Source: Pseudomonadota bacterium
Lineage (GTDB): Bacteria > Pseudomonadota > Gammaproteobacteria > Steroidobacterales > Steroidobacteraceae
DNA length: 33,669 bases
Assembly: GCA_021826035.1 (NCBI GenBank)
Contig: JAKBBE010000022.1
Coordinates: 1-33,669 of the forward strand
Direction: 5' to 3'
Shown: positions 18,441-27,232 of the stretch, in pieces
Layout: each line of letters starts with the position of its first letter
Position numbering within the stretch: position 1 is the stretch's first letter
Program-made: the position numbers and the translations under genes
Notes under the pieces: generated by a model
The model's input: the letters and a program-made list of their open reading frames with translations, nothing else
Database searches by the model: none
What the model was told of the DNA's origin: nothing

Positions 18441-18519
18441 AAGTGCGATCTCCAAGACGGACGGTGCGGCCACGCTATCGGCGCGGCGGCAGATGAGAGG
18501 TCCCGAGCCGCTGCAGCCC

Positions 18520-19818
18520 TCATGCGTCCGCCAGGGACACGGGGGTCAGCCGCGGCGCGAGCAGCTGGAACAGACCGAGGGCGATGATGTACATGCCGCC
18601 GGCCAGCGTAAACAGCAGCGAATAGCTACCGGTCGCCTGCAGCAGGTAGCCGACCGCGGTGGACACCAATGCGCCGGAGACGGCGCCAGCGAAACCGCCG
18701 AGTCCGACGGCAGAGGCCACCGCTGCGCTCGGATACAGATCGGACGTCGTGGTGAACAGGTTCGCCGACCAGCCCTGGTGCGCCGCAGCGGCCAATCCGA
18801 TCAGCGCCACCGCCGCCCACAGCGAGTGCACTTCAGAGGTGAACACGACCGGCACGACGGCGATTGCGCACAGCAGCATCGCGCCCTTGCGAGCGCCATT
18901 GACGCTCCAGCCGCGGCGCATCAGCCATCCGGCCATCCAACCGCCGCCGATGCTGCCGGCATCGGCCATGACGTACACGGCGATCAGCGGTGGACCGAGA
19001 TCGGTCAAATTGAGCCCATAGCGGTGAGCGAGATACTTCGGCAGCCAGAACAGCAGGAACCACCACACCGGGTCGGTGAGGAACTTGGCGACCACGAACG
19101 CCCAGGTCTGCCGGTGCCGCAGCAATTCGCGCCACCGCACCCGGCGCGCCGGCCCAGCCGGCGCTGGATCATCGGCACGGATGTAGGCAAGCTCCTCGGG
19201 GCTGACCTTCGGATGCTGGCCCGGGGGGCGGTAGACGATGAGCCAGGTGATCAGCCACAGCGCGCTCAGCACGCCGGTGAGTAGAAATCCGGACCGCAGC
19301 CCCCAGAGCGACACCGCGACCGGCACCACCAGCGGGGCGATCAATGCGCCGATGTTCGAGCCGGCGTTGAACAGCCCCGTAGCCAGTGCTCGCTCACGGC
19401 GCGGAAACCACTCCGCGACGGTTTTCACCGCCGCTGGAAAGTTGCCCGACTCCCCGAGCCCGAGCAGGAAGCGCACCGCCGCGAACTCCAACACCGTGCG
19501 CGCCAGCGCATGGCTCATCGCCGCGCAGCTCCACAGCGCGATGGCGAGCGCGTAGCCGAGTCGCGTACCGAGCTTATCGATGAGCGCCCCGGCAAACACC
19601 AGGCCGAGTGCGTAAGCGATCTGAAACGCCGCGACGATGTCGCCGTAGTCGACCTGGGTCCAGCCGAGCGAATGACCCAGCGCCGGCGCGAGCACGCCGA
19701 GTACCTGGCGGTCGATATAATTGAGCGTGGTCGCCCAGAACAACAGTGCGCAGATTCGCCACCGGTAAGCGCCGAGGCGAGCGGTGGAGTCCCGCACTGA
19801 CTGAGGCTCGACGGCCAT
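18520..19818 (-). CDS. MFS transporter, anion:cation symporter family, probable hexuronate permease
   Basis: 432 residues with about twelve hydrophobic membrane segments. Family marks are [20 protein letters not shown] after the first segment, [15 protein letters not shown] in the loop between segments 2 and 3, and [20 protein letters not shown], typical of the ExuT/GudP type. These carry hexuronates or hexarates across the inner membrane with protons. The substrate is likely glucuronate, 4-O-methylglucuronate or aldouronic acids, as the downstream genes degrade mannonate and the divergent gene is the GH3 enzyme. It is the first gene of a three-gene minus-strand operon and has its own operator-promoter at 19852-19880. 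The ATG at 19818 has no strong Shine-Dalgarno. Confidence 0.9.
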   Translation of the reverse strand: MAVEPQSVRDSTARLGAYRWRICALLFWATTLNYIDRQVLGVLAPALGHSLGWTQVDYGDIVAAFQIAYALGLVFAGALIDKLGTRLGYALAIALWSCAAMSHALARTVLEFAAVRFLLGLGESGNFPAAVKTVAEWFPRRERALATGLFNAGSNIGALIAPLVVPVAVSLWGLRSGFLLTGVLSALWLITWLIVYRPPGQHPKVSPEELAYIRADDPAPAGPARRVRWRELLRHRQTWAFVVAKFLTDPVWWFLLFWLPKYLAHRYGLNLTDLGPPLIAVYVMADAGSIGGGWMAGWLMRRGWSVNGARKGAMLLCAIAVVPVVFTSEVHSLWAAVALIGLAAAAHQGWSANLFTTTSDLYPSAAVASAVGLGGFAGAVSGALVSTAVGYLLQATGSYSLLFTLAGGMYIIALGLFQLLAPRLTPVSLADA

Positions 19819-19851
19819 ACTCGGACGTGTCCCATACCCAAGGGGTGGCCG

Positions 19852-19880
19852 ATGGTAACGCTCCCATTTTTGGCTCGCAA
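19852..19880 (-). promoter_or_regulatory. Operator and promoter of the hexuronate permease operon
   Basis: The 14-mer at 19853-19866 (plus strand TGGTAACGCTCCCA) is a weaker match to the xylan operator. On the minus strand TTGCGA (19875-19880) and TACCAT (19852-19857) are exactly 17 bases apart; the -10 is the conserved operator half-site plus one base. The predicted start leaves a leader of about 27 bases before ATG 19818. Confidence 0.55.
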
Positions 19881-19925
19881 CTTCGCCCCGGATTCCTTTC
19901 AGCGGTCTCCGGCACGCAAATTTTG

Positions 19926-19963
19926 TTTACGAATCGGAACGGTCAGTTATGATAGCGATACCA
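19926..19963 (+). promoter_or_regulatory. Operator and promoter of the GH3 gene
   Basis: The 14-mer TGATAGCGATACCA lies at 19950-19963. A TTTACG (19926-19931) and TATGAT (19948-19953) 16 bases apart make a plausible promoter; the operator overlaps the -10 and the start point, a standard repression geometry. The GH3 start codon follows at 19990 behind a GGGGGG. Confidence 0.6.
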
Positions 19964-19989
19964 GTCATCGGTTTCGGGGGGATCAACCA

Positions 19990-22347
19990 ATGAAGGATCA
20001 CAGTACTCGCGCGCGCGTGCTCGGCGCCCTGACCGCCGCGGCGCTGCTCGCCGCGCTCCCCGCACCGGGCGCGCACGCAGCCGGTGTGCCGCTTTACAAA
20101 AATCCGCACGCCCCGATCCCCGCCCGGGTGAAGGATCTACTGCGCCGCATGACGCTGCCGGAGAAGATCGCGCAGATCACCTCGATCTGGGACGACAAGC
20201 CACAGATCGAGAACGCCGCCGGGGACTTCGATCCGGCCAAGGCGGCCCGCAACTACCCCTATGGCATCGGCCAACTCGCCCGACCGGGCGACTACGCGCC
20301 CGATCAGTTCCGACTGCGCACCCTCGCGCAGACCATCCAGTTCGTGAACGCCGTGCAGCGCTACGACATCGACCATACGCGCCTCGGCATCCCGACGCTG
20401 TTCCATGCGGAAGGACTGCACGGATACGTGGCCCGAGGCGCGACCAGCTTCCCGCAGGCGATCGGACTGGCGAGCACCTGGGACCCGGCACTGATTACTC
20501 GGGTGTTCGGCGTGGTGGCCCGCGAGGCCAGCGCCCGCGGCGTCGACATGCTGCTGACGCCCGTGATCAACCTCGGCCGCGATCCTCGCTGGGGACGCAT
20601 CGAGGAGACCTTCGGCGAGGATCCCTACCTGGTCGGCCGGATGGGCGTCGCCGAGGTGCGTGGCCTGCAAGGCCCGGCGCTGCCTCTGACCCCGGGACAC
20701 GTCCTCGCGGTGCTGAAGCACATGGCCGGCTACGGCGTGCCGCAGGCCGGCACTAACGTCGGCCCGGTCGAGCTGACGCACCGCACGCTGCGACAGATGT
20801 ATCTGCCGGCGTTCCACCGGGCGATTGACCAGGCCCACGCCCAGGTGGTGATGGCCGCGTACAACGAAATCGGCGGCATCCCGTGCACCGCCAATCCCTG
20901 GTTGTTCCAGCAGGTGTTGCGCAAAGACTGGGGCTTCAAGGGGGTGGTCGTCAGCGACTATCTGGGCATCGAGCAGCTCATGACGCTGCATCACGTCGTG
21001 CCGAATCTGACCGATGCCGCCGCTCGCGCCCTGAATGCCGGTGTCGACGTCGATTTCCCCGACGGCCAGGCGTTCGCGCACCTGCCGCAGGCGCTGGCGG
21101 CCGGTAAAGTGTCGATGCAGCAGATCAACGCGGCGGTCGCCGGCGTGCTGCGCCTGAAATTTCTCTCCGGGGTGTTCGACCATCCCTATGCCAGTGTGCG
21201 CAACGCGCGCGCGATCACCGATGACCCGCAGGCGCGCGCCCTCGCGCTGAAGTCGGCGCAGGAAGCGATCGTGCTCTTGAAGAACGACGGCACGCTGCCG
21301 CTGCAGGTGAGCCGCCTGAAGACCCTGGCCGTGATCGGCCCGAACGCCGCGCCGGTGCGCCTCGGTGGCTACTCGGGCATCCCGAGCCACCCGGTGAGCA
21401 TTCTGGCGGGCATCCGCCGCTACGTCGGAGCGCGGGTGCACGTGGTGTATGCCCGCGGCGTGAAGCTGCTCGCGTACGGCAACCAGGACACCAATCGCGA
21501 AGTGCTCGAGTCGAACTCGGCAAACCTGCCGCGCATCCGCCACGCCGTGGCGGTCGCCCGCCGCGCCGATGCGGTCGTGCTGGTGCTCGGCACCCGCGTG
21601 GCGATGTGCCGCGAGGGCTGGGCCACCTATCACCTGGGAGATCGCGACACGCTGCGCCTGCGCGCCGACCAGAATCGCCTCGCGAGCGCCATCTTCGCCC
21701 TCGGCAAGCCGGTGGTGGTGGTGCTGATCAACGGCTGCCCGGTGACGGTCAACCGCATCCTGCCGCGTGCCAACGCCCTGATCGAGGGCTGGTATCTCGG
21801 TCAAGCCGGCGGCACCGCGATGGCGGACGTGCTGTTCGGCAAAACCGATCCGGGCGGCAAGCTGCCGGTGACCATCCCGCGCTCGGTCGGCATGGTGCCG
21901 TACAACTACGATGAGAAGCCGAGCGCGCATCGCGGCTATCTCTTCACGCGGAACTCGCCGCTGTTCCCGTTCGGCTATGGACTGTCGTACACGACCTTCC
22001 ACGTCGGGCGCCCGCAGCTGTCGGCGCCGACCCTCGCCGCGCACGGCACCGTGACCGTCACGGTCAATGTGCGCAACACGGGCAAGGTCGCCGGCAGCGA
22101 GGTGGTGCAGCTGTACGTGCACGAGCTGGTGACCTCGGTGACCGAACCGGTCAAGGAGCTCAAGGGCTTCAAGCGAGTATGGCTCGCGCCCGGCGCGGCC
22201 ACGCAGGTGCGCTTCAGGCTGCAGCCGCGGGTCTTTGCGATCTGGAACGAGAACATGCGCAAGGTCGTCGAACCCGGCACGGTGCAGGTGATGGTGGGCG
22301 CCGATTCGGTGCACCTGAAGTCCGCGATGCTGCACCTGGCGAGCTGA
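19990..22347 (+). CDS. Glycoside hydrolase family 3, probable beta-xylosidase
   Basis: 785 residues from ATG 19990, preferred over an upstream in-frame start because a GGGGGG sits nine bases before it and a signal peptide follows (cleavage near AHA, residue 30). GH3 retaining enzymes remove terminal sugars; the locus makes xylose from xylo-oligosaccharides most likely. Visible marks are MTLPEKIAQ, the N-domain substrate loop GIPTLFHAEGLHGYVARGAT, LGRDPRWGRIEETFGEDPYL, KHMAGYG and the nucleophile Asp323 in VVVSDYLGIEQL. The C-terminal half holds the alpha/beta sandwich (EAIVLLKNDGTLPL, PFGYGLSYTTF) and a fibronectin-III-like domain ending near the C-terminus. It is divergent from the permease. 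A beta-glucosidase or arabinofuranosidase activity is possible, as GH3 is mixed. Confidence 0.93.
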   Translation: MKDHSTRARVLGALTAAALLAALPAPGAHAAGVPLYKNPHAPIPARVKDLLRRMTLPEKIAQITSIWDDKPQIENAAGDFDPAKAARNYPYGIGQLARPGDYAPDQFRLRTLAQTIQFVNAVQRYDIDHTRLGIPTLFHAEGLHGYVARGATSFPQAIGLASTWDPALITRVFGVVAREASARGVDMLLTPVINLGRDPRWGRIEETFGEDPYLVGRMGVAEVRGLQGPALPLTPGHVLAVLKHMAGYGVPQAGTNVGPVELTHRTLRQMYLPAFHRAIDQAHAQVVMAAYNEIGGIPCTANPWLFQQVLRKDWGFKGVVVSDYLGIEQLMTLHHVVPNLTDAAARALNAGVDVDFPDGQAFAHLPQALAAGKVSMQQINAAVAGVLRLKFLSGVFDHPYASVRNARAITDDPQARALALKSAQEAIVLLKNDGTLPLQVSRLKTLAVIGPNAAPVRLGGYSGIPSHPVSILAGIRRYVGARVHVVYARGVKLLAYGNQDTNREVLESNSANLPRIRHAVAVARRADAVVLVLGTRVAMCREGWATYHLGDRDTLRLRADQNRLASAIFALGKPVVVVLINGCPVTVNRILPRANALIEGWYLGQAGGTAMADVLFGKTDPGGKLPVTIPRSVGMVPYNYDEKPSAHRGYLFTRNSPLFPFGYGLSYTTFHVGRPQLSAPTLAAHGTVTVTVNVRNTGKVAGSEVVQLYVHELVTSVTEPVKELKGFKRVWLAPGAATQVRFRLQPRVFAIWNENMRKVVEPGTVQVMVGADSVHLKSAMLHLAS

Positions 22348-22362
22348 TCGGTCGGTTTGTCT

Positions 22363-22417
22363 CGCCGGTGATCCCCTCGGGCTTTTCTCTCCCCGGCCCG
22401 ACCGGGGATCACCGGCG
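22363..22417. terminator. Long hairpin between convergent GH3 and xylB genes, probable bidirectional terminator
   Basis: A perfect 14-base inverted repeat (22363-22376 CGCCGGTGATCCCC with 22404-22417) encloses a second 6-base pairing (TCGGGC 22377-22382 with GCCCGA 22396-22401), so the arm is 20 pairs with a two-base bulge. It sits 16 bases after the GH3 stop. There is no strong T-run on either side; the loop itself carries TTTTCTCT. A terminator of both convergent genes is the simplest reading; a dispersed palindromic element is the alternative. Confidence 0.55.
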
Positions 22418-22672
22418 GGTGTTTGCCCGCGACGTCCCGGCCGACCCTTCCGGGCAGCAGCTGCGCCACCCGCACCGCATCTTCATCAGACGCAGAACGC
22501 GCGGTCGCTGAGCGAGCGGCGCCACCGCCACCAGCCCCGCGACGTCGTCACGGCGATCGAGATCGAAACGCAGGGAGCTCGGCGGGTGCCGCGGCCTCGA
22601 GGAGAGCTCGATGAACGGACGGCGCGGGGCCTGCCGCACCCGCGCCTTGCCCACCGGGCGCGCGCCGCCCGG
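22418..22672. other. Intergenic stretch without a recognisable gene
   Basis: About 255 G+C-rich bases between the hairpin and the xylulokinase stop. Short open frames exist on both strands, but none has a recognisable protein signature or convincing ribosome-binding site. It may be a decayed gene; I see no repeat or operator in it. Confidence 0.4.
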
Positions 22673-24181
22673 CTAGGCGAATTCCGCGAATGCGCCCTTG
22701 AGGTCGCGGTAGAGTCGCTGGAACGTGCGGCGACGGCTCGCCAGCAGGGCTGCGAGGGCGGCATCGGGGTGCACGATCCGCGCCACCGGCGGTGCGGCGC
22801 AGACCTCGGCCTCATCGCCCTCACCGACCGCGAGGCGAGCCAGCCGGGCCGCCCCCAGCGCGGCACCGACTTCCCCGCCCTCGCGATACGTCAGCGGCCG
22901 GCGCAGCGCCGCGGCGATCAGCCGGCCCCAGTACGGCACGCGCGCCCCGCCGCCGGTCACGCTGATCTCCCCGACCTGGTCGCTCTTCTCGGTGAGCACG
23001 TCGAGTCCGTCCGCGAAGGCGAAGGCGACCCCCTCGAGCACCGCGGCAGTGAGCTCCGCCGGCGCCGTGTCCGGCCGCAGTCCGAAGAACACTCCGCGCG
23101 CATGCGGATCATTGTGCGGGGTACGCTCGCCGGTGAGATACGGCAGGAACAGCGGGGAGTGGCGCGTCAACCCTTGCGCTTCGGCAGCGGCCGCGAGCGC
23201 GCCGAGATCCGCACCGCCGACCACCTGGGCGATCCAGTCGAGCGTATTGGCCGCGCTCAGCATCACCGACATCTGATGCCAGCGGTCCGGCAGACAGTGA
23301 CAGAACGCGTGCGCGGCACGCTCGGGATTGGGTCGGAACCGGTCGGTCACGACGAACAGCACCCCGGAGGTGCCGAGGGAGAGAAACGCCTGACCAGGTC
23401 GTACCACGCCGAGACCCACCGCGCTCGCGGCATTGTCGCCGCCGCCGCCGGCCACGATCACCCGCGGCAGTCCGAGCTGCTCGGCGGCCGCGGCGGTCAG
23501 CGTGGCGGACGGGCTAGATCCCTCCACCAGGCGCGGCATGTGCGCACGCGTCAAATCGCTCGCCGCCAGCATCGCATCCGACCACTCGCGCCGCGCCACA
23601 TCGAGCCAGCCGGTGCCGGCAGCATCGGACATGTCGCTGACGCGCTCGCCGGTGAGACGCAGCCGGACGTAGTCCTTCGGCAGCAGCACGTGTGCGGTGC
23701 GGCGGAAGACCTCCGGCTCATGCCGCGCCACCCAGAGCAGCTTCGGGGCGGTGAACCCCGGCATCATGATGTTGCCGGTGATGGTGCGGGCCGCCGGTTC
23801 GCGCCGCTCGAGCTCGAGGCACTCCTCGGCCGAGCGCCCATCGTTCCAGAGAATGGCCGGACGCAGCGGCTGATCGCGGGCATCGAGCAGCGTCGCACCG
23901 TGCATCTGCCCGGAGAGGCCCACGGCCCGTACTGCGGCGCGCGCCGCGGCCGGCAGCGCGAGCACCGCCTGCACGCTCGCCTGCCACCAGGCGTGCGGAT
24001 CCTGCTCGGAAAATCCCGGTGCGGGACGGTTCACCTCGAGGGGTGCGGAGGCGTGCGCGGCGATGCCGCCGTGCGCATCGAGCAGCACCGCTTTGACGCT
24101 GGAGGTGCCAATATCAATTCCGAGGTACAGAGCGCTGCTCCCGTCTTGAGTGTCGCCAGATGGTAGCGATACCACTTCCAT
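22673..24181 (-). CDS. xylB: Xylulokinase
   Basis: 502 residues if the ATG at 24181 is used. It is an FGGY-family kinase that phosphorylates D-xylulose to xylulose 5-phosphate in the cytoplasm. Marks are the phosphate loop YLGIDIGTSSVKAVLLDAHG, GLSGQMHGATLLDA at about 88-101, ILWNDGRSAEE, NIMMPGFTAPKLLWV, and AGGGGDNAASAVGLGV with catalytic Asp249. FLPYLTGERTPHNDPHARG is the usual C-domain segment. The start is doubtful. E. coli XylB begins at the Met-Tyr equivalent to codon 18 here, which is a CTG at 24130 preceded by GGGAG. A good -35 and the operator overlap the first codons of the longer form. It is convergent with the GH3 gene and divergent from the esterase operon. Confidence 0.95.
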   Translation of the reverse strand: MEVVSLPSGDTQDGSSALYLGIDIGTSSVKAVLLDAHGGIAAHASAPLEVNRPAPGFSEQDPHAWWQASVQAVLALPAAARAAVRAVGLSGQMHGATLLDARDQPLRPAILWNDGRSAEECLELERREPAARTITGNIMMPGFTAPKLLWVARHEPEVFRRTAHVLLPKDYVRLRLTGERVSDMSDAAGTGWLDVARREWSDAMLAASDLTRAHMPRLVEGSSPSATLTAAAAEQLGLPRVIVAGGGGDNAASAVGLGVVRPGQAFLSLGTSGVLFVVTDRFRPNPERAAHAFCHCLPDRWHQMSVMLSAANTLDWIAQVVGGADLGALAAAAEAQGLTRHSPLFLPYLTGERTPHNDPHARGVFFGLRPDTAPAELTAAVLEGVAFAFADGLDVLTEKSDQVGEISVTGGGARVPYWGRLIAAALRRPLTYREGGEVGAALGAARLARLAVGEGDEAEVCAAPPVARIVHPDAALAALLASRRRTFQRLYRDLKGAFAEFA

Positions 24182-24189
24182 AGTGTCAA
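24160..24189 (-). promoter_or_regulatory. Perfect palindromic operator and promoter of xylB
   Basis: TGGTAGCGATACCA at 24161-24174 has perfect TGGTA/TACCA arms and central CG, the best copy in the window. On the minus strand a perfect TTGACA (24184-24189) and TACCAT (24160-24165) lie 18 bases apart; the -10 is again the operator arm plus T. Transcription would then start near 24153, inside the longest open frame. Confidence 0.65.
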
Positions 24190-24234
24190 TTTTGCGGCCG
24201 ATCGAAATCTCCTTTGGGACGAGCGGATCTTCGG

Positions 24235-24263
24235 TTGTCGCTCAGACGTGATATCGCTACCAT
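24235..24263 (+). promoter_or_regulatory. Operator and promoter of the esterase operon
   Basis: TGATATCGCTACCA at 24249-24262 matches the operator consensus. TTGTCG (24235-24240) and TACCAT (24258-24263), 17 bases apart, are a plausible promoter reading into the SGNH esterase gene. Its centre is 88 bases from that of the xylB operator, so a looped pair controlling both directions is possible. Confidence 0.55.
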
Positions 24264-24332
24264 GTCCACCGGCTCCGCGCCGGCAGCCGTCCGGCGGCGG
24301 CGAGCGGCGTGCCGAAGAATGAGGGGAATGCC

Positions 24333-25670
24333 ATGCCGATGCTGATCAAACGCCTCCTGCCGTGCCTGTGTGCGCTCTCGGTCTGTGCCGCACTGACCGC
24401 CTGCGGCGCCGGTGGCGCCGGTGGCGGGCACCGTCCGCAGGCCGCGGCGACGGCCCCGGCGCGCCCGCCCGCCCGGGCCACGGCGCAGTGGCTCGGAACC
24501 TGGGCGGCCTCGCAGCAGATTCCCGAGCCCGGCAACACGCTGCCGAGCGCGGCGCTCACCCGAGCGACGCTGCGTCAGATCGTGCACCTGAGCGTCGGTG
24601 GAAGCGAACTGCGCGTGCGGTTCTCGAACGTCTTCGGCACCACACCGCTGCACATCCTGGCCGCGCACATCGCGGTGCCGGTCTCGCGCACCACCGGGGC
24701 GATCAACCCGGCCACCGACACCCGCCTCACGTTCGGCGGCCGTCCCGGCATCCGCATCCCCCCCGGAGCCGCCTACTACTGCGATCCGGTCGCCTTCCAC
24801 GCCGCGCCGCTCTCGGACCTCGCAGTGACGATTTATCTGCGCAAGCCGCCGCAGCGCCAGACCAGCCATCCCGGCTCTCGCGAGACGTCCTTCCTGCTGC
24901 ACGGCGAGCACGTGGCCGCGGCGAGCCTGCCGGGCGCGATGCGTTTCAACCACTGGTTCTTCCTCTCCGGCGTCGACGTCCGGGTGCACGGACCGGCCGC
25001 GGCGATCGTCACGCTCGGGGACTCGATCACGGACGGTCATGCCACACCCAACAACAGCGACACCCGCTGGCCGGATGATCTGGCCCGCCGGCTGCAGGCC
25101 TCGCCGGCCACGCGTCAGCTGAGCGTGCTCAACGTGGGCACGGGCGGCAACCGCCTGTTGCGCTACGGACTCGGACCCGATGCCCTCGCCCGCTTCGACC
25201 GCGACGTCCTCGGCCAGACCGGCGTGCGCGACCTGATCGTGCTCGAGGGCGTGAATGATCTGGGCGTCGCCACCTTCCACGGGCGGATTTCCGCCGCACA
25301 GCACGCCGCGCTGGTGCGCAACATCATCGGCGCGTACCGGCAGATCATTCTGCGCGCGCACGCGCACGACATCAAAGTCATCGGCGGCACGATCACCCCG
25401 TTCGGCGGCTCGACCTACTACCACCCCTCGGCCGCGACGGAACGCGACCGCCGCGAGATCAATGCCTGGATCCGCGCGCCCGGACACTTCGATGCCGTCG
25501 TCGACTTCGCCAAGGTGGTGCGCGACCGGCAGCATCCGCAGCGGCTGAACCCTGCGTTCGACTCCGGGGACCACCTGCACCCGAACCCCGCGGGCTATCG
25601 CGCCATGGCGGCGGCCATCCCCCTGTCGCTGTTCTCGCCGGCGAAGCACCCCGACGGCACGCCCCGATGA
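24333..25670 (+). CDS. SGNH/GDSL-family esterase, predicted lipoprotein
   Basis: 445 residues from ATG 24333, preferred over an upstream GTG because GAGGGG lies six bases before it. A lipoprotein signal ends in LTAC, with Cys24 as the lipidation site, so it is probably membrane-anchored in the periplasm or outer membrane. Residues about 52-220 form an N-terminal beta domain (WLGTWAASQQIPEPGN, SELRVRFSNVFG). The SGNH hydrolase domain follows: LGDSITDG with nucleophile Ser231, GTGGNRLL with Asn273, LEGVNDLG with Asn308, and DHLHPN with Asp413 and His416. Such enzymes hydrolyse O-acetyl or other esters. First in a three-gene operon with a CE15 and a CE7-like enzyme, it is probably a xylan or xylo-oligosaccharide deacetylase, though the ester type is not proven. 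Confidence 0.88.
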   Translation: MPMLIKRLLPCLCALSVCAALTACGAGGAGGGHRPQAAATAPARPPARATAQWLGTWAASQQIPEPGNTLPSAALTRATLRQIVHLSVGGSELRVRFSNVFGTTPLHILAAHIAVPVSRTTGAINPATDTRLTFGGRPGIRIPPGAAYYCDPVAFHAAPLSDLAVTIYLRKPPQRQTSHPGSRETSFLLHGEHVAAASLPGAMRFNHWFFLSGVDVRVHGPAAAIVTLGDSITDGHATPNNSDTRWPDDLARRLQASPATRQLSVLNVGTGGNRLLRYGLGPDALARFDRDVLGQTGVRDLIVLEGVNDLGVATFHGRISAAQHAALVRNIIGAYRQIILRAHAHDIKVIGGTITPFGGSTYYHPSAATERDRREINAWIRAPGHFDAVVDFAKVVRDRQHPQRLNPAFDSGDHLHPNPAGYRAMAAAIPLSLFSPAKHPDGTPR

Positions 25671-27232
25671 GTCCGCGCGCCGGCGGGGTGTGCGCCGCCG
25701 CCGCGGTGACCCTCGCCTGCGCTGCCGTGCCGGCGCCGGCCGCGCCCGCCCGACACGGGCGGGCGCCGGTGACGTTCACGACCGCCCAGGACCATCGCAA
25801 CATGATGGAGCAGCTGGGCATCGAGGCGCTGCGCCCGGGCGCGAGCGGCAATGAGAACTCGCCCCATCATGCCAACCACGATGAAGCCCTGGCCGATCCC
25901 TACGGTGCGCTGCCTGATGCGCTGCGGCTCGCGGACGGCCGCCCCGTCACCACGGCGCAGACCTGGTGGCAGGTCCGCCGCCCGCAACTCGTTGCCGCGT
26001 TCGAACATGACGTGTACGGCCGGATCCCGCGCGGCGTGCCCCAGGTCACCTGGAAGGTGGCGGCCCGTGGGCGCACCCGCCTCGGCGGATATCCGGTCAT
26101 CTACCGCCGTCTGATCGGCACCGTGGACAACAGCGCCTATCGGCCCCTCTCGGTGCACATCCCAGTGACGCTGGTGTTGCCCGCGCACGCGCATCATCCG
26201 GTACCGGTGCTCATCATGTTCACCTATGGCGCCCCTCCCGTGCCGCGCCGCGGGCCGGATCGCAAGCAGCTCGCGGCGCTCAATGCGCAACTGCGTGCCG
26301 TGCTCGCGCGCCACGATGCGCCCGCGCGTGCCGTGCTGCGGCAGGACCCGCATGCCGAGCTGATCTCCCGCTCGATGTTTTCCCCGCGCGCGCGCAACGT
26401 CGATGGCGGTGCCCCGTCGATCGTGCAGTTGATCGCCGCCGGGTGGGGCTTTGCCTCGCTCGATCCGACCGCCGTCCAGGCCGACGACGGCGCCGGGCTT
26501 ACGCGCGGGATCATCGGTCTGACCAACCACGGACGTCCGCGCTCACCGGGTCAGTGGGGCGCGCTGCGTGCCTGGGCCTGGGCGGCGAGCCAGGTGCTCG
26601 ATGCGCTGCGCACCGACCCGGCGGTCGATGCGGCACACGTGGGCATCGAAGGCGTGTCGCGCTTCGGCAAGGCGGCACTGGTCGCGATGGCGTTCGATCC
26701 TCGCTTCGCCATGGGCCTGATCGGCTCCTCCGGCAAGGGCGGGGCCACGCCGCTGCGGCGCCACTTCGGGGAGACCGTCGGTAACCTCGCCGGCGCCGGC
26801 GAATATCACTGGATGGCGGGGAATTTCCTGCGCTACGACGCCGCCCGTGCCGCGTTCGGCCCGCGCACGCCCGCGGATCTGCCGGTTGACGCCAACGAGT
26901 TGATCGCGCTGTGCGCGCCGCGGCTCGTGTTCATCAGCTACGGCATCCCCGCCATGGGCGATGCCCGCTGGCTCGATCAGCGCGGCAGTTTCATGGCGGC
27001 AGTCGCGGCGAGCGCCGTCTATCGGCTGCTCGGCGTCCCGGGGCTGCCGGTGCGCGGCAACGCACTCACCGCGCCGATGCCACCGGTCAACGTCGGACTG
27101 CTCACCGGCCGGCTCGCCTGGCGCCAGGATGACGGCGGTCATACGGATGCGCCCAACATGAAATACTTCATCGCCTGGGTCGATCAGGCCATTCACTACC
27201 ACGCTGCGCAGCGCAGGGAACTCCCCCAATGA
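25667..27232 (+). CDS. Glucuronoyl esterase, carbohydrate esterase family 15
   Basis: 521 residues. The ATG overlaps the preceding stop (ATGA), so translation is coupled. A signal-like region ends around PAPAAPA (residue 27). CE15 enzymes cut the ester between 4-O-methylglucuronate on xylan and lignin alcohols. Marks are LADGRPVTTAQTWWQVRRPQ, VPVLIMFTYGAP, GWGFASLDPTAVQADD, ALRAWAWAASQVLDAL, and the nucleophile motif GVSRFGKAAL (Ser331; the family more often has GCSR). GSSGKGGATPLRRHFGET follows, with Glu369 a possible acid residue, then HWMAGNF and DDGGHTDAPN with candidate catalytic His492. It fits the locus: it would free the uronate side chain for GH67. Confidence 0.9.
   Translation: MSPRAGGVCAAAAVTLACAAVPAPAAPARHGRAPVTFTTAQDHRNMMEQLGIEALRPGASGNENSPHHANHDEALADPYGALPDALRLADGRPVTTAQTWWQVRRPQLVAAFEHDVYGRIPRGVPQVTWKVAARGRTRLGGYPVIYRRLIGTVDNSAYRPLSVHIPVTLVLPAHAHHPVPVLIMFTYGAPPVPRRGPDRKQLAALNAQLRAVLARHDAPARAVLRQDPHAELISRSMFSPRARNVDGGAPSIVQLIAAGWGFASLDPTAVQADDGAGLTRGIIGLTNHGRPRSPGQWGALRAWAWAASQVLDALRTDPAVDAAHVGIEGVSRFGKAALVAMAFDPRFAMGLIGSSGKGGATPLRRHFGETVGNLAGAGEYHWMAGNFLRYDAARAAFGPRTPADLPVDANELIALCAPRLVFISYGIPAMGDARWLDQRGSFMAAVAASAVYRLLGVPGLPVRGNALTAPMPPVNVGLLTGRLAWRQDDGGHTDAPNMKYFIAWVDQAIHYHAAQRRELPQ

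Noticed and set aside
20137..22335. Long minus-strand open frame (732 codons) opposite the GH3 gene
   Set aside because: Low-complexity His/Arg/Ala translation and no motif; shadow of GH3 codon bias.
22586..24166. Plus-strand open frame opposite xylB
   Set aside because: No recognisable sequence; xylB motifs on the other strand are unambiguous.
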